Assembly: GCA_001464355.1 (NCBI GenBank)
Contig: LNEU01000033.1
Location: 489,637-553,636, forward strand
Source: Burkholderiales bacterium Ga0077544
Lineage (GTDB): Bacteria; Pseudomonadota; Gammaproteobacteria; Burkholderiales; Burkholderiaceae_D
Length of the DNA stretch: 64,000 nucleotides
Reading direction: 5' to 3'
Shown piece after piece: positions 19,080 to 27,801 of this stretch. The translations under genes and the position numbers were made by a program. The notes under the pieces are model-generated. The model worked only from the letters and a program-made list of their open reading frames with translations, was not told where the DNA came from and did not search any database. Each line of letters opens with the position of its first letter. Within the stretch, counting starts at the first letter, position 1.

Positions 19080-19640
19080 TCAGAGAACGCTTGCGGGCCG
19101 AGCCAAGCTACTTGCTTTGGCTTGGGGAGCAACCTCGCCAAATTTATTCATCGGGCAAGTGGAACACGCGTTCTGATCGCAGAAGCGGCAGACGCTCAAT
19201 GCTGAAGTTGCGTCGCAGGGAAGGGTAACGAGCATTTTCTCTACTAACCGTTCCAGGACCAAATAGTCTGCAGGAGCAACGTGGTCTAGCACTGCGTAGA
19301 TGGCGGCTCGGCGGCCTTCCAGTACTGCTGCCCGTTCAGTTTCACCTGCTATCGTTAGGTGCAGAGCCAAGGCCCTGCGATCACCTGCACCTGACTTGCG
19401 TTCTGCCAAGCCTGCCGCGACCAGCCGGTCCACTACCCGTACTGTGCCGGGATGGCTGAGTTTCAGTACGCGTCCTAATTGATCAATCGACGGACCCGGC
19501 ATGTGGCCGATGACGATCAGAGCGGCTGCCGCCTCACCACCCAATGAGGTCTGTTTAGCTACGGCCATCCGTATGCGGTCTGATATCCCGTTAGCTAAGG
19601 CGCCCAGCAGGTTGGCCAGGCGAGCGTGCGTTTCATTCAT
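19080..19640 (-). CDS. MarR-family regulator with C-terminal four-cysteine cluster (1)
   Basis: 186-residue MarR-type winged-helix protein (wHTH about 50-110: LGRVLKLSHPGTVRVVDRL, then RKSGAGDRRALALHL). It carries an unusual tail with C151, C154, C159 and C162 in the pattern CX2C-X4-CX2CP. The tail could bind zinc or an Fe-S cluster, or sense oxidants. A perfect 31-bp palindrome lies 28 bp upstream at 19668-19698, between this gene and the divergent DUF417 gene, and is the natural candidate operator. A paralogue with the same tail is at 30303-30827. Confidence 0.88.
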   Translation of the reverse strand: MNETHARLANLLGALANGISDRIRMAVAKQTSLGGEAAAALIVIGHMPGPSIDQLGRVLKLSHPGTVRVVDRLVAAGLAERKSGAGDRRALALHLTIAGETERAAVLEGRRAAIYAVLDHVAPADYLVLERLVEKMLVTLPCDATSALSVCRFCDQNACSTCPMNKFGEVAPQAKASSLARPASVL

Positions 19641-19667
19641 TTGTCTTGCTCCTTAGTCAGAAAAGCT

Positions 19668-19698
19668 TTATTATATGTATGCAGCATACATATAATAA
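19668..19698. promoter_or_regulatory. Perfect 31-bp palindrome, candidate MarR operator
   Basis: Two 15-base arms, TTATTATATGTATGC and its exact reverse complement, flank one central A. It sits in the divergent intergenic region, 28 bp from the MarR start and 138 bp from the DUF417 start. Position and symmetry fit an autoregulatory MarR site; that function is inferred. Confidence 0.8.
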
Positions 19699-19836
19699 GT
19701 AATTTATGTCGAACTTTAGTACATGTTATCACCCAGCATTTTGATGAGAATGGTCCGAAACGACAAAGCGTTTGGGGCTGTCGATATGGCCGCTTTCGCC
19801 GAAGGCGGGCTTACCACCTTTTCACTTAGGAACACC

Positions 19837-20325
19837 ATGAAATCTAACGATACCCTCGCCATGACGCAACTTAAAGGATTTGGCCCGAGCAACACTGCCT
19901 TGTTGCAGTGGTCCTTATTTGTTGTCTTTTTATGGTTCGGTGCAATGAAGTTCACCAATTATGAAGCGGAAGGCATTGCGCCATTCATCGCGAATAGCCC
20001 AATCATGAGTTGGCTGCACAGTCTCTTTGGAGTTGGCGGGGCCAGTGCCGTTATTGGCACGATAGAACTGGCCACTGCCGCTGCGCTGGCCACCGGTGCC
20101 TTTAACCGTTTGGCTCTGGTACTGGGGGCTGCAATGTCTTGTGCTACCTACGCCCTCACGCTGACGTTCTTTATCAGCACTCCTGGAGTGGCGGAGCCGA
20201 CCGCAGGCGGATTTCCGGCAATTTCCGCACCGATAGGGCAATTTCTACTGAAGGATCTTGTATTGCTTGCCGCTTCCTGCGTGTTGTTGCGAACTGCGCT
20301 GGCAAGTTGGAAAGCCGCACGCTAA
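19837..20325 (+). CDS. DUF417 (YkgB/RclC-like) inner membrane protein
   Basis: 162-residue protein with four hydrophobic segments and hallmarks of the DUF417 family: KFTNYEAEGIAPFIANSP after the first helix and GQFLLKDLVLL near the C terminus. E. coli RclC, of the reactive-chlorine regulon, belongs to this family, which suggests a role in oxidant resistance; its biochemistry is unknown. I chose the ATG at 19837 because AGGA precedes it and the family N terminus starts there; the frame is open back to 19723. It is divergent from the MarR gene across the palindrome. Confidence 0.82.
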   Translation: MKSNDTLAMTQLKGFGPSNTALLQWSLFVVFLWFGAMKFTNYEAEGIAPFIANSPIMSWLHSLFGVGGASAVIGTIELATAAALATGAFNRLALVLGAAMSCATYALTLTFFISTPGVAEPTAGGFPAISAPIGQFLLKDLVLLAASCVLLRTALASWKAAR

Positions 20326-20631
20326 ACCTGCGCCAGCTGCCGCAGGGATCGCTATGCAGGCGGGCGAATTGAGTTAGAGGTGCTATGCGCGTTTTTGAGC
20401 CGAGACACCTCGCCAAATATAAAGACGGCTACTATATTTTTGGAATCTTTATCAGGCGACACCATGAACCACACGGTAATTCAACGACAGCAATTGGTCC
20501 AGCGCCAAAGGCGCTGCAGTCTTTTGCGTGCCTAGACGGGTCGCGTGCTGCAAGTAGCAGCACGCTTTAAAATCCTCACTCTACCGAAGGGCACCTTTAA
20601 AGGTGCCCTTTTCTATTTCGGAAAGCAAAAC
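20326..20631 (+). other. Structured leader with three hairpins before the glutaminyl-tRNA synthetase paralogue
   Basis: Three perfect stems occur in order: CAGCGCC-AAA-GGCGCTG at 20500-20516, GCGTGCTGC-N5-GCAGCACGC at 20543-20565, and AAGGGCACCTTT paired with its complement at 20587-20610. The last is followed by TTCTATTT and looks like an intrinsic terminator only 21 bp before the downstream start. It may end the DUF417 transcript, end a small RNA, or attenuate the next gene. Confidence 0.6.
20587..20618 (+). terminator. Intrinsic-terminator-like hairpin in the leader of 20632-22215
   Basis: A perfect 24-base palindrome (12-bp arms AAGGGCACCTTT / AAAGGTGCCCTT) is followed by TTCTATTT. The U tract is interrupted, so strength is uncertain. 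Location suggests either termination of upstream transcripts or attenuation. Confidence 0.6.
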
Positions 20632-22215
20632 ATGAAACACAAAAACTTCATCGTCAACCGAATCGCCGAAGACGTGACCTCTGGACGAACTCCTAAAGTC
20701 GTACTTCGATTCCCGCCCGAGCCCAATGGCTATCTCCACTTGGGCCACGCCAAGTCCATCGTACTGCACGACCTCCTGGCAGAGGAATTTAATGCCGAAC
20801 TCACACTCCGATTCGATGACACGAATCCGAAAAAGGAGTCCGCCAAGTTTGTCAATGCTATCGCCCACGACGCGGCATGGCTTACCCCGCGGTTTACTCG
20901 GACACGTTGGACCTCGGCATACTTCGCGGATATCCACCGCTGTGCCGTTCACCTCATTGAATGTGGTTTGGCCTATGTGGATGAGTCGGATCCTGAAACA
21001 ATGCGGTTCTTGCGCGGAGATTTCGGGCGTGTGGGCGCAGCGAGCCCTGGTCGCGCCTTGTCGACTTCGGAGAACCTGGCCCTGTTTGCTCGCATGAGGA
21101 TCGGCGAGCTTGCAGAAGGTGCAGCAGTTCTTCGCGCGCGCATTGACCTGGCCCACCCTAATATGAATCTCCGTGACCCGGTGCTGTACCGCATATCCCA
21201 TGTGGAACACCACGCAACCGGAAAAGAGTGGCACATCTACCCTATGTATGATTTCGCGCATCCTATCGCGGACGCGTTAGAGGGAGTTTCACACTCGCTA
21301 TGTACATTGGAGTTTGAGGACCATCGGCCGCTTTACGATTGGGTCATCGAACATTGCTTCGCCGTTCTGGGCGCCAGACCAGTCCAAATCGAGTTTGCCA
21401 AGCTCGAGGTCGAAGGTATCGTACTCTCTAAGCGGAAATTGCATGCGCTGGTCGAAGCAGGTCAGGTGGCTGGGTGGGACAGTCCTGTTCTTCCAACATT
21501 GGCTGGCCTTCGCGCGCGGGGTTATACGCCGGACGTCCTGCGCGAGTTCGCGGTTCGGTGTGGATTTACGAAGGCGAACAGTACAGTTCCGGCGGAAACG
21601 CTGGCAGATTGCGTCCGCGACATTTTGAGTCCAGTGACAGGACGGCGTATGGCAGTTGCTGACCCCGTTGAGCTCGTACTTAATAATTTAGCAGAGCCGT
21701 TCAAGGTGGAGGTTCCTAACCATCCAACGGACTCGTCTTTCGGAACGCGCCACCGAACCTTCACGGCGAAGCTCTGGATAGACCGTGCAGATATCCGCGC
21801 CGAAGCTGAACCGCACTTCTGGCGGGCGTACCCAGGTAACTGGGTGCGGCTCAAGCATGGGTTGAATGTCCTTATCAAGACAGTAGAAATTGAAGCGGGG
21901 CGAATCGTCCGCGTGGTGGCCGAAGCTGACATCGGCAGTCGCGATTTGAAGGCTGCTCGCCACAAGGCAAAGACAGCCCTGCACTGGCTCAGCGATATGG
22001 AGGCCGTTGCGATGCCAGCGCGCCACTACGGCCCCTTATTCGACGTCGACGGGAAGTGCGACCTTGATAGCGTAACGCGCACAAAGATGCTTGTAGAGCA
22101 CGGGCTCGAGGATGCTGCGCATTATGAATTCGAACGGTTGGGCTATTTCTATCTTTCAGGGGGTATCTTGCACCACCTAGCCAACTTGAAGACAGCGGGC
22201 GCTCGAACTCGTTGA
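20632..22215 (+). CDS. Divergent glutaminyl-tRNA synthetase paralogue
   Basis: Class I aminoacyl-tRNA synthetase related to GlnRS. The 527-residue product has the signature PEPNGYLHLGHAKS (HIGH-type, 30-43), RFDDTNPKKE (60-69), the GlnRS-specific YPMYDFAH block near 203 and the KMSKS-type loop VLSKRK (264-269). The C-terminal anticodon-binding beta-barrel region is present. The usual WLGF..WG segment at 83-95 is replaced by WLTPRFTRTRWTS, so activity is not assured. The start at 20632 has GGAAAG upstream. It sits among accessory genes, so it is more likely an acquired second copy than the housekeeping glnS. Confidence 0.85.
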   Translation: MKHKNFIVNRIAEDVTSGRTPKVVLRFPPEPNGYLHLGHAKSIVLHDLLAEEFNAELTLRFDDTNPKKESAKFVNAIAHDAAWLTPRFTRTRWTSAYFADIHRCAVHLIECGLAYVDESDPETMRFLRGDFGRVGAASPGRALSTSENLALFARMRIGELAEGAAVLRARIDLAHPNMNLRDPVLYRISHVEHHATGKEWHIYPMYDFAHPIADALEGVSHSLCTLEFEDHRPLYDWVIEHCFAVLGARPVQIEFAKLEVEGIVLSKRKLHALVEAGQVAGWDSPVLPTLAGLRARGYTPDVLREFAVRCGFTKANSTVPAETLADCVRDILSPVTGRRMAVADPVELVLNNLAEPFKVEVPNHPTDSSFGTRHRTFTAKLWIDRADIRAEAEPHFWRAYPGNWVRLKHGLNVLIKTVEIEAGRIVRVVAEADIGSRDLKAARHKAKTALHWLSDMEAVAMPARHYGPLFDVDGKCDLDSVTRTKMLVEHGLEDAAHYEFERLGYFYLSGGILHHLANLKTAGARTR

Positions 22216-22818
22216 GTGATTCAAACCCCTCCCGTGAGATGTTCGACGCCCACATACGGTAATTCGCGACGCTCGGCGGGTGCCTCGGCGGCGTAGACCA
22301 AGGAGCGGGAGCAAAACGCAAGGAAGCCGACAAAAATACCTAAATCGTTTATGTCGTGAAAATTTTACTCATGTTGTAGGGAATTCGGCACCCTTATCCA
22401 CAGATGCTAGTGATCGCCAGCCAATTCCTGCAATTTGAAGTCAAGAAAGCATACAAGTTTTTGCCTCGTTGGAGCGACAAATCATTACCGGTATTGAGCA
22501 AGGGCTATAAATCTTGATATACAAGATCCTAAGCTGTCTCTCAGTCTGTGGGCGAGCGTGGATGGGTTGGCGGCAGTTATGCTTGCATTTCCGAAGGTTA
22601 GTCGGATAAAGCTGGATGATCTCATCGACATCCCTACTCAGATTTTAATAGGCGAATTTGCTGGAATTCTATAATTGGACTGACCTTAGTGATACGCTGC
22701 AACGGCTGACAGGCAGCTCCGCCTTGAGCAAAAAACAATGCTCTAATGTTAGTAGATGACGGTGGGCATTAAAACATCGAACCCGAATCTGCTCCGCCGT
22801 CAAGCTTGGCGCCGCTTC
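22216..22818. other. Gene-free spacer
   Basis: About 600 bp between convergent genes. Stop codons interrupt all frames I followed, and no RNA gene, terminator or copy of the recurrent palindrome was recognised. It may hold decayed sequence. Confidence 0.5.
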
Positions 22819-23244
22819 TTATTTCAGCAGTCCAACCGCACGCAGAGCTTCTTCGGCCGCATCATGGTCTTGGATCGACGATCCGCCGGAAATGCCGATA
22901 CCGCCGAGGAGTTGGCCATCATAAAATAGCGGTACCCCACCGCCAACGGCCATAAGGCGGGGGTGGTGGGCAAGTGGGGCTACCGCGGCCTCTGCCATGT
23001 ACGCGTTCCATTGGTTAGTCGCCATTCCAAATGACGCTGCCGTCCAGGCCTTGTCGATAGCCACGTCGGCTGTTAGAAAGGGCGCAGCATCGGCTCGCTC
23101 AAATGCACGCAAGTGACCTCCGGTGTCAGTGATGGCGATCGTTGCTGCGAAACCGCGCGTGCTACAAGCGAGGCGGGCTTGCTCCAATAGCGCCTGTGCG
23201 GCCTCAAGGCTGATGGTGTTGTTGCTGATAGTTTTAGCGTTCAT
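22819..23244 (-). CDS. GlcG/HbpS-like heme-degrading or heme-binding family protein
   Basis: 141-residue single-domain protein of the GlcG/HbpS (DUF336) family, recognised from AIVAVTDTGGHLRAFERADAAP-like spacing near 34-58, the GGGVPLFYDGQLLGGIGISGG segment near 101-120 and the terminal HDAAEEALR. Members bind heme or cobalamin or act as redox-sensor accessory proteins. It lies 4 bp behind the oxidoreductase gene and is almost certainly co-transcribed with it. Confidence 0.85.
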   Translation of the reverse strand: MNAKTISNNTISLEAAQALLEQARLACSTRGFAATIAITDTGGHLRAFERADAAPFLTADVAIDKAWTAASFGMATNQWNAYMAEAAVAPLAHHPRLMAVGGGVPLFYDGQLLGGIGISGGSSIQDHDAAEEALRAVGLLK

Positions 23245-23248
23245 GTGC

Positions 23249-24283
23249 TTACTCTTTGTTAGTTGGATCGGACTGGCGGGCGACGACTACTTTTCCGATC
23301 ATGCCGCCCGCTTCAACGAGCGCATGAGCTTGCTTCAGACCTGTAGCGTTGATTCCGTCGATGCGCCGCGTCATGGTGTGCTTCAGTTCTCCTCTGTCGA
23401 CGAGTTGCGCAACGCGCCGCAGCAGCGCGTGCTGACGTTCGATCGTCGATGTCGTGAAAATTGATCGAGTGAACATGAGCTCCCAGTGGATCGAAATGGA
23501 CTTTGCTTTAAATGGTCCGATATCGAGGTCGACCGGGTCATCGATCAGTGCGAACTGACCTTCGGGACGCAATACCGCGGCAATTTGCGGGACGTAGTTT
23601 GCGCTGTCGTTCAATCCCACCACATGACTAACGTGCTTGATGCCGAGCGCGTCCAACTGCGCAGCCCAGGGCTGACGATGGTCGATCACGTGGTGCGCGC
23701 CATGTGCCAGCACCCATTCGCGGGTTTCCGGCCTGGAGGCTGTGCCAATGACGGTCAACCCGGTCAGGCGCCTGGCGAGCTGTGTCAGAATTGAGCCGAC
23801 TCCTCCGGCCGCGCCAGTCACCAGCAGCACATTGTCTTCGGTTGGGTCCGCGGCATGGACCCGCAACCTGTCAAACAACAGCTCCCAGGCCGTGATTGCG
23901 GTCAATGGCAAAGAAGCCGCTTCGGCAAAGTCAAGCGACGTCGGCATTGGGCCGACGATGCGCTCGTCAACAGCATGTAAGGAACAGTTGCTTCCAGGCC
24001 GCGTAATGTCGCCGGCGTACCAGACCCGATCGCCGGATTTAAACCGCGTGGCGCGGGCGCCGACGGCGCGGACAATGCCGGCAGCATCCCAACCGGCAAT
24101 ACGCGGCTGGCCTGGGGCGATATCGCCACCAAGGCGAATTTTGCTATCAACCGGATTAACGGACACTGCCATGACCTCCACCAGTAAATCGTGGTCGCGC
24201 AGCTCAGGGGTAGGTAGTTCAATGTCTTCCAACGCCTGTGGATGGTCGATGGGGTGATTTTGGAAAAAGCCGATCGCTTTCAT
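23249..24283 (-). CDS. Zinc-type alcohol dehydrogenase-like / quinone oxidoreductase family protein
   Basis: MDR-superfamily NADPH-dependent oxidoreductase, 344 residues from the ATG at 24283, which has AAAAGG at proper spacing; an ATG two codons earlier is less well placed. A GroES-like domain (1-125) with NPVDSKIR is followed by a Rossmann domain with GAAGGVGSILTQLAR near 155. The catalytic zinc cysteine ligands are absent, so a quinone or enone reductase is likely. A copy of the recurrent palindrome, oriented toward this gene, lies about 375 bp upstream. Confidence 0.88.
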   Translation of the reverse strand: MKAIGFFQNHPIDHPQALEDIELPTPELRDHDLLVEVMAVSVNPVDSKIRLGGDIAPGQPRIAGWDAAGIVRAVGARATRFKSGDRVWYAGDITRPGSNCSLHAVDERIVGPMPTSLDFAEAASLPLTAITAWELLFDRLRVHAADPTEDNVLLVTGAAGGVGSILTQLARRLTGLTVIGTASRPETREWVLAHGAHHVIDHRQPWAAQLDALGIKHVSHVVGLNDSANYVPQIAAVLRPEGQFALIDDPVDLDIGPFKAKSISIHWELMFTRSIFTTSTIERQHALLRRVAQLVDRGELKHTMTRRIDGINATGLKQAHALVEAGGMIGKVVVARQSDPTNKE

Positions 24284-24712
24284 GTTCATCCTTTTCTTGT
24301 CCGTAAAGCGCGCGCAGCGCTGGGCATTGCATCGTCAGGCGGGTATGGATCAGCCCACCTGTTCTTACTCCTACTTGACGGACGAGACGAACAAAGGCTT
24401 TGTATGCTCCCGCTCCTGAACGGCCCGTTCCACTATTGTGCGTGCCCCCATACTGCTCGGAAGTGCACCACTTCACGGCCTCTTCGTATTAGGGTGACCA
24501 TAGGAAAACCCTTCTGATTTAGAAATTATTTCTGAAGTGCGAACGATCCATGAATGATGAAAAGTTACCAATTTTTTTGGCCTAACGCTGGAGAGGCAAC
24601 TTGTCGCCTCGCTTAGATCTTCACTTAGCAGTCTCAAAGAGGTGCAATAGAAAATAAATGACTGAGTCATACACTAAGTATATATCAAATATTTTTCGCA
24701 TCTGGAGAATTC
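24284..24712. other. Spacer holding a regulatory motif
   Basis: Gap of about 430 bp between the minus-strand oxidoreductase and a short plus-strand frame. An 85-residue minus frame at 24219-24476 overlaps the oxidoreductase start and does not look coding. The only recognisable element is the palindrome at 24658-24670. Confidence 0.5.
24658..24670 (-). promoter_or_regulatory. Copy 2 of recurrent palindrome (best symmetry)
   Basis: Reads ATGACTGAGTCAT on the plus strand, symmetric except for the central base. On the minus strand it is preceded by GATATATACT with a 6-base spacer and followed by TTATTTTCT. The same layout is found at 32805, over about 36 aligned bases. It faces the oxidoreductase-GlcG pair. 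Confidence 0.65.
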
Positions 24713-24844
24713 ATGGCGAGCAACGTGGCAGTCTCACAGCCTCTTATCAGGCAGACTAGTCATCGCAGCACCCGAACAATTGCGTCAGGGGGGCGGCGGT
24801 TGCCTCCTGATGCGCATATGGACCCGGCAAGCGGTTGCAGGTAG
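24713..24844 (+). CDS. Short frame of 43 aa, possibly a truncated gene
   Basis: ATG at 24713 has GGAG five bases upstream. The product begins MASNVAVSQPLIRQTSHRS and stops at 24844. It lies just downstream of the palindrome at 24658 on the opposite side from the oxidoreductase. No family was recognised. It may be the intact 5' end of a gene whose remainder decayed. Confidence 0.3.
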   Translation: MASNVAVSQPLIRQTSHRSTRTIASGGRRLPPDAHMDPASGCR

Positions 24845-25078
24845 GGATCTCGCAAACGCCGTCTGCTTTGGTCGATAACAACGCTCATGCCTTCGGCATC
24901 GTTGAATATATCAGTCGATAAGAAAAGACCAGCAGTGCCAAGTCGTGGTCTTGTGAGCCAATTCCGTTAGGCGAGAACCAATTAGTATTTCAATCGTTTC
25001 GCACAAACCAGATAGGCCGCATAGCGCTCGTCGGGGATTCATTTGCAAAAACTATTGCCCGTCGCCAGTGCGCGATAT

Positions 25079-25091
25079 ATGATTAAGTCTT
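25079..25091 (+). promoter_or_regulatory. Copy 3 of recurrent palindrome (weaker)
   Basis: Reads ATGATTAAGTCTT inside CGATATATGATTAAGTCTTATATTT, whose flanks match the copy at 32805. It ends 9 bases before a GGAG ribosome site and 19 bases before an ATG, so a bound protein could block transcription or translation initiation directly. Confidence 0.45.
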
Positions 25092-25110
25092 ATATTTAAA
25101 GGAGACTGCC

Positions 25111-25245
25111 ATGCAGCAAGAGCCTAGTCTCTCATCTATCGCAGACCATCTCTATGATTTCCTCGCCAGCTTGGCGGTGCTACCTAAGCGCCGAAACGCT
25201 GGGGATAGCGATGTATATTACTCAGCCGTGACTGCAACGGAATAG
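25111..25245 (+). CDS. Short 44-aa frame behind regulatory motif, possible gene remnant
   Basis: Read directly: ATG at 25111 with GGAG six bases upstream, product beginning MQQEPSLSSIADHLYDFLAS, stop TAG at 25243. The start region is well formed and lies behind a copy of the recurrent palindrome. The second half loses protein-like character, which suggests truncation. No family recognised. GST follows after 133 bp on the same strand. Confidence 0.4.
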   Translation: MQQEPSLSSIADHLYDFLASLAVLPKRRNAGDSDVYYSAVTATE

Positions 25246-25378
25246 ATTTCGCCGCCGTTGCTGCTGGGCCGGTCTGTTCTCAATCTTCGTGGTTGCGTCG
25301 TTTAACGATGCGATCATCGAACCCAGCCTTGGTACGTCATTTTAATTAGTCGCAGTCGCAGGACTAGGATCCCAAAAT

Positions 25379-26083
25379 ATGGCAGACCTCTCATCCTTTC
25401 CGATCACACAGCGCTGGCCAGCATCTCATCCCGATCGCCTGCAACTTTATGCAGCTCCTACGCCCAATGGCGTCAAGGTCTCGATCATGCTTGAAGAGAC
25501 TGGTCTACCATACGAGCCCCACCTGATCGACATCTCAAAAAACGAGTCGAAGGACCCAGCGTTCGTGTCGTTGAATCCGAACGGCCGCATACCGGCGATC
25601 ATCGATCCGGCTGGACCCGACGGGGGGGCGATTGCCATATGGGAATCTGGTGCGATCCTCCTCTACTTGGCTGACAAGACTGGCAAGCTCATCTCCACCG
25701 CACCAGCCGAACGTTACGAAACACTGGCCTGGGTGTTCTTCCAGATGTCGGCAATCGGGCCGACTTTCGGCCAGCTTGGCTTTTTTCTGCGATGGGGCGG
25801 GAAGGACTATGAAGACAAACGGCCTCGCCAGCGGTTTATCGACGAATCCACGCGTCTACTGGGCATCCTTGATCGTCAACTAGAAGGTCGCGATTGGATC
25901 GTCGACGATTATTCGATTGCGGACATAGCGACGCTCGGATGGGTGAATGCGCTGATTGAGTTTTACGCTGCTGGCGACATCCTTGGCCTTAGCGACTATT
26001 CGAACATCCAGGCATGGCTCGTACGTGGACTAGCTCGACCAGCAGTGCAGCGTGGCCTGCACATCCCAGCGAGGCTGACATGA
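25379..26083 (+). CDS. Glutathione S-transferase, nu-class (YfcG-like)
   Basis: 234-residue GST: thioredoxin-like N-terminal domain with the nu-class TPNG motif (28-31) and the glutathione-binding ESGAILLYLA segment near 88, then an all-helical C-terminal domain. Nu-class enzymes such as E. coli YfcG have strong disulfide reductase and peroxidase activity toward glutathione adducts. The TGA overlaps the CorA ATG (ATGA). It fits the redox theme with glutathione reductase at 35221. Confidence 0.92.
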   Translation: MADLSSFPITQRWPASHPDRLQLYAAPTPNGVKVSIMLEETGLPYEPHLIDISKNESKDPAFVSLNPNGRIPAIIDPAGPDGGAIAIWESGAILLYLADKTGKLISTAPAERYETLAWVFFQMSAIGPTFGQLGFFLRWGGKDYEDKRPRQRFIDESTRLLGILDRQLEGRDWIVDDYSIADIATLGWVNALIEFYAAGDILGLSDYSNIQAWLVRGLARPAVQRGLHIPARLT

Positions 26084-27048
26084 GCGTAATCGCCGCCTAC
26101 TATTACAACGAAGGCAAGCGAATCCGGGAAATCGCACTCGACGAGCACGTCCAGATGGATAAGGGTCGTTCGGGTTTCTGCTGGATCGCTCTTCGCGAGC
26201 CCACCGCCGACGAACTTCACGCGCTCCAAGCGACGTATCACCTCCATCCGTTGGCAATCGATAACGCGATGCACCAGCTCTGCCCGCCCAAGATTGAAGT
26301 CTACAACGATGAGCTATACATCGTCACTCAGACCGCCGAGCTGGACGGGGACCGGATCCGCTATGGCAAGACGGCGATATTCACCGGTCACAATCATTTA
26401 ATCAGCGTACGGCACGGAAACGCCGGAGCGCTAGGCAACCTACGGGAGCAACTTGAGGCTTCGCCGCCGCTCTTAGGAAAGGGGGTCGACTACGTTTTGC
26501 ACGCAATCTTGCACCGTATCGTCGACCAATATTTGCCCATCTTTGAAATGATCGAGGATGACGTTCTGGCGATGGAGAGACGATCGTTAGACGGCTTTCT
26601 CGGACGAGACGAAGTCGCCCGCATTTTCGCATTGAGATGTGAACTCACGCACTTCCAACGCACGCTCGGAGCTATGGCTGAACTTGTCAGAAAGCTCGTG
26701 CGTGGACATTTTCCTTGTATCAGCGCTGAAGTGAGGCCGTACTACACCGATGTCGCGGACCACGTTGATCGCGTCCAATCCATGGTCGACGGACTCCTTC
26801 AGGTCCTGTCGTCGGTTTTTGAGTTCAGCAGCCTTCTGGAGGCGCAAAGGACGGGTGTGATCACCCGCCAGCTCGCGGCTTGGGCGGCAATACTGGCAGT
26901 CCCGACGGCGATCGCGGGAATATACGGCATGAACTTCAAAAACATGCCGGAACTAGACACTGCCTATGGGTACTTCGTCGTGCTCGGACTGATGACAGTG
27001 TCCTGCCTTTACTTGTTCGTGCGCTTCAAAAAGGCCAAGTGGCTATGA
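26080..27048 (+). CDS. CorA-family divalent metal transporter
   Basis: 322-residue protein. The start at 26080 overlaps the GST stop; an upstream extension lies inside GST. A long cytoplasmic alpha/beta and coiled-coil region is followed by two C-terminal membrane helices separated by the signature YGMNFKNMPE, the Mg/Co selectivity loop. The translational link with GST is unusual and suggests metal homeostasis as part of the stress response. Confidence 0.92.
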   Translation: MSVIAAYYYNEGKRIREIALDEHVQMDKGRSGFCWIALREPTADELHALQATYHLHPLAIDNAMHQLCPPKIEVYNDELYIVTQTAELDGDRIRYGKTAIFTGHNHLISVRHGNAGALGNLREQLEASPPLLGKGVDYVLHAILHRIVDQYLPIFEMIEDDVLAMERRSLDGFLGRDEVARIFALRCELTHFQRTLGAMAELVRKLVRGHFPCISAEVRPYYTDVADHVDRVQSMVDGLLQVLSSVFEFSSLLEAQRTGVITRQLAAWAAILAVPTAIAGIYGMNFKNMPELDTAYGYFVVLGLMTVSCLYLFVRFKKAKWL

Positions 27049-27142
27049 ATGCCGAGCCTCGCATTATTAGCCGTCATTCGGTCGGTCATAGCGCACCTTA
27101 TGCGGGAGCATGTTCAATTCAACCCGAGACGAAAGTTCATCC

Positions 27143-27715
27143 ATGACATCCCAGGTAACCGACGTTCTAGAAGTAGTCCGATCCCTCATCGCTAAAGGCT
27201 ACGACCGGGAGTACCGCGTCAAGGACGGCAATCTCGTCGATCTCGAGCAAGGATCGTCCCTCAATCCGTGCACCATTCGTGTCGACGCGGCGTTGCGTCT
27301 CGAAAGCGGAGATGATGCCGAAGACGCCTCCAACATCTACGCAATCACCGATCCAGCGACCAATCATAAGGGCCTGTTGATCGATGCATTCGACGTGTTC
27401 GATGAAATGTGTGACCGCGACCTTTCTGAACGGCTTGTAGAGCATCGGGAAACAGCTCCGGAAGGTGACCAGGACGCGCCGAGCAAGCACGGGCTACGCA
27501 AAGTCTACAAGAACGAGTTTGACCGGGATCCCGAGCGTTTCGTTCTGCGAGAGGACTTTCCGGACTTCCCCGCATGTCCTTTTGGTGGCGCCTTCAGCAT
27601 CCTCGGCTTCGATACCGCCGAGCAGTCATATGTCTGGCTCGTCACAAGCATCATTCGAGATCCTCGGCTGATTAGGGTCCCCTATCAGGGGGAAGACGTC
27701 ATCAGCTATGAATAG
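27143..27715 (+). CDS. Two-part hypothetical protein with N-terminal domain often called PRPP synthetase-like
   Basis: The 190-residue frame from the ATG at 27143 has an N-terminal part (about 1-90) like the small acidic proteins often annotated phosphoribosylpyrophosphate synthetase, with GYDREYRV near 19 and GLLIDAFDVF near 76. The C-terminal part (about 110-190, PERFVLREDFPDFPACPFGG) is unlike anything I recognise. The ribosome site is weak, and ATG at 27110 is possible. It lies 94 bp after CorA. The catalytic PRPP-synthetase fold is not evident. Confidence 0.7.
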   Translation: MTSQVTDVLEVVRSLIAKGYDREYRVKDGNLVDLEQGSSLNPCTIRVDAALRLESGDDAEDASNIYAITDPATNHKGLLIDAFDVFDEMCDRDLSERLVEHRETAPEGDQDAPSKHGLRKVYKNEFDRDPERFVLREDFPDFPACPFGGAFSILGFDTAEQSYVWLVTSIIRDPRLIRVPYQGEDVISYE

Positions 27716-27801
27716 CGGGGTCGGCGAGCCTAAGGGCAGCCCCCGAGTTGATCAAGGACCGCCTACTAGATATTTTTATTATCGAAACAAAAAAAGGGGT
27801 A

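Noticed and set aside
20401..20631. A tRNA-like gene in the GlnRS leader
   Set aside because: No T-arm, D-arm or CCA end could be drawn; only three hairpins.
24219..24476. 85-aa minus frame before the oxidoreductase
   Set aside because: Overlaps the oxidoreductase start and lacks a ribosome site.
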